DNA from: an uncultured Collinsella sp.
GTDB lineage: Bacteria > Actinomycetota > Coriobacteriia > Coriobacteriales > Coriobacteriaceae
Assembly (NCBI GenBank): GCA_902489515.1
Contig: CABUAL010000020.1
Span: forward strand, 1-13,312
DNA length: 13,312 nt
Direction: 5' to 3'
Below the pieces are notes generated by a model, which worked only from the letters and a program-made list of their open reading frames with translations, was not told where the DNA came from and did no database searches. The translations under genes were made by a program, and so were the position numbers. Positions 6,067 to 12,370 of the stretch are shown in pieces. Each line of letters starts with the position of its first letter. Position 1 is the first letter of the stretch.

Positions 6067-6837
6067 CTACTTCTTCTTGTGCGGACGCGGCTTCTTCTCT
6101 CGACGAGTGACCTCAACCTGCAGCGGAGCGTTCTTAAGACGCTCCTCCTCATCGGCCTTCGCCTTGTCGATGACCTTCTGCGTCACAAAAATCTGCTGGA
6201 TAACCTGCCAAGCAGACGAGACGTCGTAGTACAGCAGAACACCAACGGGAAGGCTCCAGCCCATCCAAAGCATCATGACCGTCATGACAACGGCCATCAT
6301 ACGCATGCTCTGAGCCTGCTGGCCGGTCTGGTTGCGCGACATATAGAGCTGCGGAATCAGGGTCAGGACGGCGAACAGGATCAGGCAAACCAGCGCAGGC
6401 AGTGCAACCATAAAGCCATCGGCAAAGGAAGCACTCGGCGTGGTGGTCAGGTCGGGCAGGATGTTGAAGAACGAGAACGTGCCGTCGTTAAAGTACTGCG
6501 GCAGGTTGCGCAGCAATGTAAACAGGGCGAACAGGATAGGCATCTGAATCAGCAGCGGCAGACAGCCAGCCATGGGGTTGAACTTGTTCTCGCTGTAGAA
6601 CTTCTGCATCTCCTCGGCCTGACGCTGGGGATCGTCGGCATAGCGCTCCTGGATCTCGAGCATCTTGGGCTGCAGCACCTGCATGCGAGCCGTCGACTTG
6701 GTCGACTTGAGCATGAGCGGCGTCAGCAGCAGACGGATGATGACCACCAGGATGATGATGGACAGGCCCCAGTCGACCGCAAAGGTCTGGATGAGCTTGA
6801 GCAGCTCGAAAAGGATGTTAACGATCCAATCCCACAT
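6067..6837 (-). CDS. yidC: Membrane protein insertase YidC (Oxa1 family)
   Basis: Inserts and folds inner-membrane proteins, alone or with Sec. It has 256 aa and the short Gram-positive topology without the large periplasmic domain of proteobacteria. Hydrophobic segments lie near residues 22-42, 90-110, 140-163 and 178-210. Arg35 in the first core segment (IIRLLLTP) is the conserved groove arginine that contacts substrates. NPMAGCLPLLIQMPI (87-101) and LPVGVLLYYDVSSAWQVIQQ (196-215) are family signatures. The tail is strongly basic (REKKPRPHKKK), as in homologues that bind ribosomes. No lipobox cysteine is seen at the N-terminus, unlike SpoIIIJ of Bacillus. The ATG at 6837 has GGAGGA about 8 nt upstream. 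Confidence 0.96.
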   Translation of the reverse strand: MWDWIVNILFELLKLIQTFAVDWGLSIIILVVIIRLLLTPLMLKSTKSTARMQVLQPKMLEIQERYADDPQRQAEEMQKFYSENKFNPMAGCLPLLIQMPILFALFTLLRNLPQYFNDGTFSFFNILPDLTTTPSASFADGFMVALPALVCLILFAVLTLIPQLYMSRNQTGQQAQSMRMMAVVMTVMMLWMGWSLPVGVLLYYDVSSAWQVIQQIFVTQKVIDKAKADEEERLKNAPLQVEVTRREKKPRPHKKK

Positions 6838-6866
6838 GTAAGTTTTCCTCCGATAGCGAGTGCCCG

Positions 6867-7091
6867 CTAGGGCACAGGGTCATAACCGCCGACGTGCAGG
6901 GGATTGCAACGAGCGATGCGCCTCACGGCAAGCCAGCAGCCTCTCAAAACACCGTGCTTCTCAATCGCCTGGATGGCGTATTGCGAGCACGTTGGGTAAT
7001 AAATGCAGGCGTCAGGCAATAAGGGCGAAATAACCTGTTGATATATGCGAATAGGAGCGATGGCAACACGTCGCAAAACGTGATTGCTCAT
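6867..7091 (-). CDS. yidD: Membrane protein insertion efficiency factor YidD
   Basis: A 74-aa member of the YidD/DUF37 family, which assists YidC-dependent insertion at the inner face of the membrane, probably through an amphipathic N-terminal helix. Characteristic sequence: [34 protein letters not shown], here split as residues 14-47, with the conserved PTCSQYA core, then a GxxRCNP-type ending in [17 protein letters not shown]. The ATG at 7091 overlaps the rnpA stop by 4 nt (ATGA), indicating translational coupling. yidC starts 29 nt after its stop. Length is normal. Confidence 0.95.
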   Translation of the reverse strand: MSNHVLRRVAIAPIRIYQQVISPLLPDACIYYPTCSQYAIQAIEKHGVLRGCWLAVRRIARCNPLHVGGYDPVP

Positions 7092-7426
7092 CGCTCCTCC
7101 CCGGCAACGCCGGCGCGCTTCATAAGCGAACGCAACGCCTTGTCCATCTCCTGCGGCGAGGAAACCCTCGTCTTGGGAGTTGCAAACAAGATGATGTCAT
7201 AACCCGCAACGGGAAATCCGCAGCTGCGGGCGGCCTCGCGCATCACACGCTTAGATCGGTTGCGCACGACGGCACAACCGAGTCGCTTAGCACCAACGAA
7301 GGCGACCCTTCCGGAGTCGCCTTCGCCAACCGATTCACATATGGTCATTCGAATCAGAGGGTGATTGAAACGACGCCCCTGACTGAACACATGCTCGAAA
7401 TCTTGCCGAGACTTAATAGTCTTCAT
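7088..7426 (-). CDS. rnpA: Ribonuclease P protein component
   Basis: Protein subunit of RNase P, which binds the 5' leader of pre-tRNA and supports the catalytic RNA. It is 112 aa, normal length. The family RNR motif is [13 protein letters not shown] (55-67), preceded by [13 protein letters not shown]. The N-terminus [16 protein letters not shown] matches the aromatic substrate-groove region. The ATG at 7426 lies 20 nt after the rpmH stop, and no clear Shine-Dalgarno is visible there, so translation may depend on coupling to rpmH. The stop overlaps the yidD start. Confidence 0.95.
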   Translation of the reverse strand: MKTIKSRQDFEHVFSQGRRFNHPLIRMTICESVGEGDSGRVAFVGAKRLGCAVVRNRSKRVMREAARSCGFPVAGYDIILFATPKTRVSSPQEMDKALRSLMKRAGVAGEER

Positions 7427-7446
7427 GCGAGATGTGTGTATCGCTG

Positions 7447-7581
7447 CTAGACAGTGAGACGCTTGCGGCCCTTGGCGCGACGACGGGCGAGCACGGCACG
7501 ACCACCCTTAGTGGCCATACGGGCACGGAAGCCATGGGTCTTGGCACGCTTACGCTTATTAGGCTGATACGTACGCTTCAT
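7447..7581 (-). CDS. rpmH: 50S ribosomal protein L34
   Basis: 44 aa beginning [18 protein letters not shown], the near-universal L34 sequence, ending in a very basic tail ([10 protein letters not shown]). It is a small structural protein of the large ribosomal subunit. The frame is open for 20 more codons upstream, but AGGAGG lies 8 nt before the ATG at 7581 and the family begins there. First gene of rpmH-rnpA-yidD-yidC-jag; the promoter is at 7654-7683. Confidence 0.98.
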   Translation of the reverse strand: MKRTYQPNKRKRAKTHGFRARMATKGGRAVLARRRAKGRKRLTV

Positions 7582-7609
7582 CTTAAGTTCCTCCTGCTGC
7601 ATTTCGAGT

Positions 7610-7627
7610 GTCCGCGGGAACGCGGAC
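7610..7627 (-). promoter_or_regulatory. GC-rich leader hairpin upstream of rpmH
   Basis: A 7-bp perfect stem (GTCCGCG at 7610-7616, CGCGGAC at 7621-7627) with a 4-nt loop lies in the roughly 65-nt rpmH 5' leader, between promoter and Shine-Dalgarno. No T tract follows, so it is not a terminator. A role in mRNA stability or L34 control is speculative. Confidence 0.5.
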
Positions 7628-7653
7628 GCAGATATAGACACGTGAGCTTGAAG

Positions 7654-7683
7654 ATTGTAGGGAAATCAATGTTCAAATGTCAA
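7654..7683 (-). promoter_or_regulatory. Promoter of the rpmH operon
   Basis: On the minus strand a perfect -35 TTGACA (7683-7678) is followed after 18 bp by TACAAT (7659-7654), a housekeeping sigma-type promoter. Transcription would start near 7647 and read leftward into rpmH. Confidence 0.8.
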
Positions 7684-7926
7684 GAAATCAAAGGTAAAAG
7701 GTTGCGCAGTTCACACGGTTCCCCCATAAGCACAACCGAAATTTGCGCCTCATGGCAACCTTTCACGATATTTCATCGAGTTTTCAACAGGTCATGTTGG
7801 CAATGTTGAGAACTTTTCGCCCGTTTTCCAAAGTTTTCAACAAGTTTTGAAAAGTTGTCGAAAGATGAGAAACGTTGCATGGTGAGCTACTATTTGTTCG
7901 AAACCTTTTGAAAGATTGCGAGCGGC
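7684..7926. other. Left part of oriC: DnaA-box-like cluster between rpmH and the GHKL gene
   Basis: This is most of the 345-bp gene-free stretch upstream of the dnaA unit. Box-like 10-mers are GTTTTCAACA at 7780-7789 and 7833-7842, GTTCTCAACA on the minus strand at 7804-7813, and weaker forms GTTTTCCAAA (7823-7832) and TTGTCGAAA (7855-7863). A nested inverted repeat spans 7697-7763. They differ from classical TTATCCACA, so recognition by this DnaA is inferred from repetition and position. The promoter of the GHKL gene and dnaA must also be here or close by, but I could not assign it. The left end of the gap holds the rpmH leader and promoter. Confidence 0.75.
7697..7763. repeat. Nested inverted repeat in the left origin region
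   Basis: Outer arms AAAGGTTGC (7697-7705) and GCAACCTTT (7755-7763) are perfect 9-bp complements. Inner arms CGGTT (7716-7720) and AACCG (7734-7738) lie symmetrically between them. There is no T tract. Confidence 0.55.
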
Positions 7927-9279
7927 ATGTCTGACGACTTTTACACCATGGTCGATTCCGGAGACCCGGCACCCGACAACGAGCACATCACCGGCGTGCG
8001 CGAAGAGCGTGCGGAAGGCGAGCAGACGACCACGCAGGCGCCAAAAGCCATGTACGCCGCGCGCATCGCCGTCTATGACGACATGCTGTCGACACCGCGG
8101 GTGATCGTCATTGATCCGCAAGATGTCCGCACGTATTTGGAAGAGACGACCAACACCGTCTACCAGTGCATGAAAGAACAAGGTGGCCATATCTCGCTCA
8201 TGGTCATCCGCGAGATTGTCGAAAACTTTATCCACGCACACTTTGCCGAGCCCATCATCTCGATTCTGGACGGCGGAGACACCATCCGCTTTGCTGACCA
8301 AGGACCCGGCATCGACGACAAGGAACGTGCTTTCGACTTTGGCGTTACCAGCGCAAACAGCAAGATGAAGCGCTATATCCGTGGAACCGGAGCAGGGTTT
8401 CCCATGGTGCAGGAGTATTTGGAAAACGCCGGCGGTGCCGTATCCATCGAGGACAACATGGGCAACGGCACCGTGGTTACGGTAAGCCTGAACCCTAAAC
8501 GCGTGCAGGAAATCGAGCGTGCCGGCGGACGCGGCGCTGCCGTGCGGCCCGAGACGGAGCAGCCCACATATCCCCTGCCGGGAGCTTTTGCGCAGCAGCC
8601 CATGGCAGCGCAGCAGATGCAGCCCACCGTGGGACAGATGCAGCAGCCCGGAATGCCTCCTACACAAGAACCCCAGGCGGTATCTATGTCGATGCCGCCA
8701 AACATGCCAGAGGCCATGCCGCTGGCTGATCAGGATGCAGCAGCAATGCAGCAGGCGACGGGGGCGCCGGGTGGCCAGCAAATGGGCTATCAGCCGTACC
8801 AACAGGGATATCCATATCAGCAGATGCCGCCACTGGGGTATGGCCAGCAGTTCCCGCAGCAGTACCAGCAGGGATATCAGCAGCCGTACCAGCAGATGCC
8901 GCAGCAGCAGTACAACCCTTGGACCCAGCAGATGCCTCCACAGCCTTACCAACAGTGGCCTCAAAGTTTTCAACAGCAAATGCCGCCGATGCAGAGTTCT
9001 CAACAACCAGCAGCTCAAATGATGTATCCTAATGCAGCAAATCAGTATGCGCAGCCACAACCGGACGTGTTCGTAAGCGATCGCGGCAACGCCGCGCTGG
9101 GCTATCTGGCGCAAAATCAAGCGTGCGGTGCAACCGATCTGGCGAGGACGTTTGGAAACTCGGCCCCCACTTGGTCACGCACGCTCAATGACTTGGCGCA
9201 GGCCGGCTTGGTCATCAAGCATGGCCAGAAATACCATCTGACCGAACTCGGCGCCGCTCGCGTGCGAGCTCAGAGCTAA
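7927..9279 (+). CDS. GHKL-type ATPase / Q-rich linker / winged-helix protein encoded directly upstream of dnaA
   Basis: 450 aa; I know no named function. Residues about 55-190 form a GHKL (Bergerat) ATPase domain: N box E96-x3-N100 in IREIVENFIHAHF, G1 box DQGPG (124-128), G2 loop RGTGAGF (152-158), then GNGTVVTVSL. No phosphoacceptor-histidine or sensor domain is seen, so it resembles anti-sigma-type or stand-alone GHKL ATPases rather than a sensor kinase. Residues about 211-380 are low-complexity, rich in Q, P, M and Y (about 50 Gln in 170 by eye count), and probably disordered. Residues about 385-448 read as a winged helix (GATDLARTF...SRTLNDLAQAGLV, wing KHGQKYHLT), suggesting DNA binding. 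ATG at 7927 is the first start after an in-frame TGA; the Shine-Dalgarno is weak. dnaA begins 15 nt after its stop, so the two are probably co-transcribed. Confidence 0.85.
   Translation: MSDDFYTMVDSGDPAPDNEHITGVREERAEGEQTTTQAPKAMYAARIAVYDDMLSTPRVIVIDPQDVRTYLEETTNTVYQCMKEQGGHISLMVIREIVENFIHAHFAEPIISILDGGDTIRFADQGPGIDDKERAFDFGVTSANSKMKRYIRGTGAGFPMVQEYLENAGGAVSIEDNMGNGTVVTVSLNPKRVQEIERAGGRGAAVRPETEQPTYPLPGAFAQQPMAAQQMQPTVGQMQQPGMPPTQEPQAVSMSMPPNMPEAMPLADQDAAAMQQATGAPGGQQMGYQPYQQGYPYQQMPPLGYGQQFPQQYQQGYQQPYQQMPQQQYNPWTQQMPPQPYQQWPQSFQQQMPPMQSSQQPAAQMMYPNAANQYAQPQPDVFVSDRGNAALGYLAQNQACGATDLARTFGNSAPTWSRTLNDLAQAGLVIKHGQKYHLTELGAARVRAQS
8966..8975 (+). other. DnaA-box-like 10-mer inside the GHKL gene
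   Basis: GTTTTCAACA, identical to the boxes at 7780 and 7833, lies within the Gln-rich coding stretch (S-F-Q-Q codons). It may be a real box or a by-product of Gln codons. Confidence 0.35.
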
Positions 9280-9294
9280 AGAACGGGAGAGACA

Positions 9295-11019
9295 GTGGAC
9301 GAGGAAGCAAGCATCATCCTGGGGGATGCCATCGCCTTTTGTCAGCGCGACGGCCAAGACGCACGCCTCATCAACATGCTGGGGCAATCGCGCGCCATAA
9401 GCCTGACCGAAGATACGCTCACGATCGAGGCCCCCTCGCGCTTTGCCATCGCGCAGCTCAAAAAGCATCAGCCGACTATTGAGGCCTATCTGGAAGAAAT
9501 CGCCTTTGCACCGATTGCGCTCGACATCGTGGCACCGCAAGGCGCCGCGACGGAATCCGCTGCCGCGACGGCGCCCGCCACGGCTCCCGCTGCTTCCCCG
9601 GCGGTGCCGGCCTCCGCAGGCGACGTGCCGACAATCGAGCACCAGCACAGCGATGTTTCCCGTGAAACAATGGCACCGTTGACGAGCGCGGCGGCGACGT
9701 CAACAAACGCACCCGTCACGCACATGCCCATCGCTCACGACGCAGCGGCGGGCGCGGATTCGGGCATTGCAATCAAGAACACGCTCTCGGCCGACGATTT
9801 TCGTCGCATGATGAACCAGATGAAGGGCGGAGCGCCGACTAAATCCACGCAAGCTGCGGCCCCCGCTTCACCCATGCCAGCACCGACCGTGCCGGCCGAG
9901 CAGAATACGGATGGAGCCCCGCTCGCCGCGAACTCAAAATTTACCTTTGAGAACTTTGTCTACGGCCCCGAGAACAGCCATGCCTATCGCTCGGCACTCA
10001 AGTTTGCCGCCCTCGCGGACGAGCGCGGCACATGCACATCCCTGTTCATCTATGGCAAATCGGGGCTGGGCAAGACCCATCTGCTGCTCGCCATCAAAAA
10101 CGAGCTCGCCGAGAAGTCGCCCGAGATCAAGGTCAAGTATGCCAACTCCCAGGCATATCTGGACGACCTGATGACCGAGTTCGACCGTCAAAAGAAGAGC
10201 AACGCCCCCATCATGCAGGCGTACCACGGCGTGGACGTGCTCATCATCGATGACATCCAAAACATCATCGGCAAGCGCGCGAGTGTGGACTACTTTTTCC
10301 AGCTCATGGACGAGTTCATCCGCAACAACAAGAAGGTCGTCATCGCGGCAGACCGCGCCCCCAAGGACCTGAGCATGGACGAGCGTCTGACCAGCCGCTT
10401 CAACGCCGGAATGCTCTGCCTGGTCGCAGAGCCCAGCTACGAGATGAAATACAAGATCTTGCAGCGCTATTACGAGAACACCATCGTCGCCGCTCCCGAG
10501 GCGGGCGACGACTCACTGCTGGCGGCCTATGGGGGCGACGGCGGGCACCTGACCGACGAGCACTTTAAACACATGGCCGAGGTCTCGGGCACCAACATCC
10601 GCGAACTCGAGAGCTTTTGCGAGCGCTGCGCCGGCGAGGCGGGCGACCGCGAGCGCGAGGGCGGAGAGCTCACCTTTGACGATATCGACGCCATCGCCAG
10701 CCAGTACTTCGACACATCGGCCAAAAAGATCAACGTCCAGACGGTTCAGTCCGTCATCGAAGAGCAGTACGGCGTGACACACGAGGAGCTCATCGGCCCG
10801 CGTCGCAACGCCAATATCGCCAAAGCACGCCATATCGCTATCTACCTGGCCATCGAGATGTGCGAAATGACGACCACGGCGGTGGGCGCCGAATTTGGCA
10901 ACCGCAACCACTCGACCGTCAGCACGAGCTACAAAAAGGTCCAGAAGATGATCCAGGAAGACCGCACCGTCACCGAAGACCTCAAGTCGCTGCGCGATAA
11001 AATTACACTGCGCTCGTAG
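9295..11019 (+). CDS. dnaA: Chromosomal replication initiator protein DnaA
   Basis: AAA+ initiator that binds origin boxes, oligomerises with ATP and melts the origin. At 574 aa it is longer than many DnaA proteins (about 450-510) because of an Ala/Pro-rich domain II (about 80-212). Domain I (1-75) is divergent but keeps the L-x-I-x-A-P-S-R-F type pattern. Domain III: Walker A GKSGLGKT (254-261), Walker B VLIIDD (315-320), TSRF with Arg368, and sensor II GTNIRELE (432-439). Domain IV carries the DNA-binding signature as EFGNRNHSTV (533-542), where the family usually has FGxRDHTTV. The start is GTG at 9295 with GGGAG 5 nt upstream. A parS-like site lies within codons 120-125. It is probably co-transcribed with the GHKL gene; origin elements lie on both sides. 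Confidence 0.97.
   Translation: MDEEASIILGDAIAFCQRDGQDARLINMLGQSRAISLTEDTLTIEAPSRFAIAQLKKHQPTIEAYLEEIAFAPIALDIVAPQGAATESAAATAPATAPAASPAVPASAGDVPTIEHQHSDVSRETMAPLTSAAATSTNAPVTHMPIAHDAAAGADSGIAIKNTLSADDFRRMMNQMKGGAPTKSTQAAAPASPMPAPTVPAEQNTDGAPLAANSKFTFENFVYGPENSHAYRSALKFAALADERGTCTSLFIYGKSGLGKTHLLLAIKNELAEKSPEIKVKYANSQAYLDDLMTEFDRQKKSNAPIMQAYHGVDVLIIDDIQNIIGKRASVDYFFQLMDEFIRNNKKVVIAADRAPKDLSMDERLTSRFNAGMLCLVAEPSYEMKYKILQRYYENTIVAAPEAGDDSLLAAYGGDGGHLTDEHFKHMAEVSGTNIRELESFCERCAGEAGDREREGGELTFDDIDAIASQYFDTSAKKINVQTVQSVIEEQYGVTHEELIGPRRNANIAKARHIAIYLAIEMCEMTTTAVGAEFGNRNHSTVSTSYKKVQKMIQEDRTVTEDLKSLRDKITLRS
9654..9669. other. parS-like site inside dnaA (one mismatch)
   Basis: TGTTTCCCGTGAAACA differs from the parS consensus at one of 16 positions (A to C at position 7). 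It falls in the linker (domain II) codons for DVSRET, where protein constraint is low, which would let a DNA site be kept. Confidence 0.8.
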
Positions 11020-11257
11020 GGAAATAGAGACACCTGTTGAAAACTTGTCGAAACCACGGGCATAAGGTGTCTAAAACCCAACCCGCGGTGATGAAAAGTT
11101 TTGCGCAGGTTTTGAACGTGGAAAACCACCCCTGTTGCACACAGGCTGCTGTCGATTCTCTTTCTGGGTCTGACCTGCGTCTTTGGGAGTAATCAACAGT
11201 TTCGTCAGTGCTATTACTATTATTAAGATATTTATATCTATAGAAAGGTATTAAAAG
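11020..11257. other. Right part of oriC: dnaA-dnaN intergenic region
   Basis: A 238-bp gap. Box-like elements: TGTTGAAAAC (11035-11044, the minus-strand form of GTTTTCAACA) directly followed by TTGTCGAAAC (11045-11054), then TGTCTAAAAC (about 11069-11078), CGTGGAAAA (11117-11125, minus-strand TTTTCCACG) and GTAATCAACA (11189-11198). After the last box comes a short spacer, the DnaA-trio array and an AT-rich tract, matching the basal unwinding layout described for Bacillus subtilis. The dnaN ribosome site (GAAAGG) is at the end. Confidence 0.82.
11211..11238. other. DnaA-trio array and AT-rich unwinding element
   Basis: Plus-strand CTA TTA CTA TTA TTA (11211-11225) gives, on the other strand read 3' to 5', GAT AAT GAT AAT AAT: five consecutive DnaA-trios. 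The next bases (GATATTTATATC at 11227-11238, then CTATAG) are almost all A/T. A box-like GTAATCAACA lies 12 bp before the array. Confidence 0.75.
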
Positions 11258-12361
11258 ATGAAGTTCACCGTCAGCCAGAGCTCGCTTACACAAGCCATCG
11301 GCGTCGTTATGAAGGGTGTCGCTTCGGCATCCACCCTTCCCATCCTGTCGGGCGTGCTCGTCAAGGCCCAAGACGGCATCTTGGAATTCCAGACCTCTAA
11401 CTACACCATCTCGATCCGTCATCGCATCGCGGCGCATGTCGAAGAAGAGGGCGAGATGGTTATCCCCTGTAAGATGCTCTCCAATATCACCAAGACCCTC
11501 CCCGATGCCCCGGTCACCTTTGAGCTGTCCGAGCGCCAGGTGCTGATTGGTTGCGAGAAGAGCTCTTTCCGCCTGAACACGCTCGATGCTAATGACTTCC
11601 CCGAGTTTCCGGCCTATGCCATCGAGAGCGCCGTGGAACTGCCGACCGATATCTTGTCCGAGATGGTCGGCCGCGTGTGGCGCGTCACCTCGACCGACAA
11701 GGCCCGCCCCATCCTGGGTGGCGTGCACATGAAGGTCGAGAACAACACCGTGCGCCTGGTGGCGACCGATTCCTTCCGTTTGGCCGTGTGCGATACGCAG
11801 GTCGAGACCTCGACCCTCGAAGGCTCCTTTGAGCTCGACGTTCCGGCTGACGCCTTTAACGACGCACTGAACATCATGGACAGCCAGGCGACCATCATGA
11901 TCGGGGCTACCGACACCCAGGTCGTCTTCGAGGCCGGCAACACCACCTACGTGTCGCGCCGCATCGAGGGCGTGTACCCCAACTACAAGCAGCTCATCCC
12001 CGATTCGTGCGTGACGAGCGTCAAGATCGACGTCGCCGCCTTTAACGCCGCCCTCAAGCGCGTGGCCGTTATCGCGAGCGCCAACCCCGCCGTCAAGTTC
12101 GAGATCGATGTCGAGAACGGGCAGATGGGCCTGTCCTCCATCTCCAATGACCAGGACCTTGCGCAGGAGACGATCGATGTCGAGGCCGAGGGCGAGTCGG
12201 GTACCATCGCCTTCAACTACCACTACATCTTCGGCTGCCTCAATGCCCTGTCCAAGGAGAAGGAGATCACGCTGGAGCTCAAGAGCTACTCGCAGGCGGG
12301 CATCTTCAAGTCCTACGACAAGATCAACTACCTGTACCTGGTCATGCCGGTTCGCATCTAG
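11258..12361 (+). CDS. dnaN: DNA polymerase III subunit beta (sliding clamp)
   Basis: Ring-shaped dimeric clamp that tethers polymerase III and other partners to DNA. It is 367 aa, the standard length, with three repeated clamp folds. Recognisable segments include ASTLPILSGVLV (23-34), RPILGGVHMK, LVATDSFRLA and the C-terminal YLYLVMPVRI, matching the VMPMRL-type ending that lines the partner-binding pocket. The ATG at 11258 follows GAAAGG at about 9 nt. Its upstream gap is the origin unwinding region, so initiation and dnaN transcription share DNA. recF begins 9 nt after its stop. Confidence 0.97.
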   Translation: MKFTVSQSSLTQAIGVVMKGVASASTLPILSGVLVKAQDGILEFQTSNYTISIRHRIAAHVEEEGEMVIPCKMLSNITKTLPDAPVTFELSERQVLIGCEKSSFRLNTLDANDFPEFPAYAIESAVELPTDILSEMVGRVWRVTSTDKARPILGGVHMKVENNTVRLVATDSFRLAVCDTQVETSTLEGSFELDVPADAFNDALNIMDSQATIMIGATDTQVVFEAGNTTYVSRRIEGVYPNYKQLIPDSCVTSVKIDVAAFNAALKRVAVIASANPAVKFEIDVENGQMGLSSISNDQDLAQETIDVEAEGESGTIAFNYHYIFGCLNALSKEKEITLELKSYSQAGIFKSYDKINYLYLVMPVRI

Positions 12362-12370
12362 CGCTGCGCC

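Noticed and set aside
8560..9060. Q-rich region as a tandem DNA repeat or CRISPR-like array.
   Set aside because: The repetition comes from Gln/Pro/Tyr codons with irregular units and lies in frame within a coding sequence.
7837..9120. Long minus-strand open frame (427 codons) opposite the GHKL gene, and other long antisense frames opposite dnaA, dnaN and ddl.
   Set aside because: GC-rich shadow frames: low-complexity Leu/Arg/His composition, no ribosome site, and the sense frames carry clear domains.
7927..9279. Reading the GHKL gene as gyrB or as a sensor histidine kinase.
   Set aside because: There are no topoisomerase domains after the ATPase core, and no phosphoacceptor-histidine, membrane or sensor domain; a Q-rich linker and winged helix follow instead.
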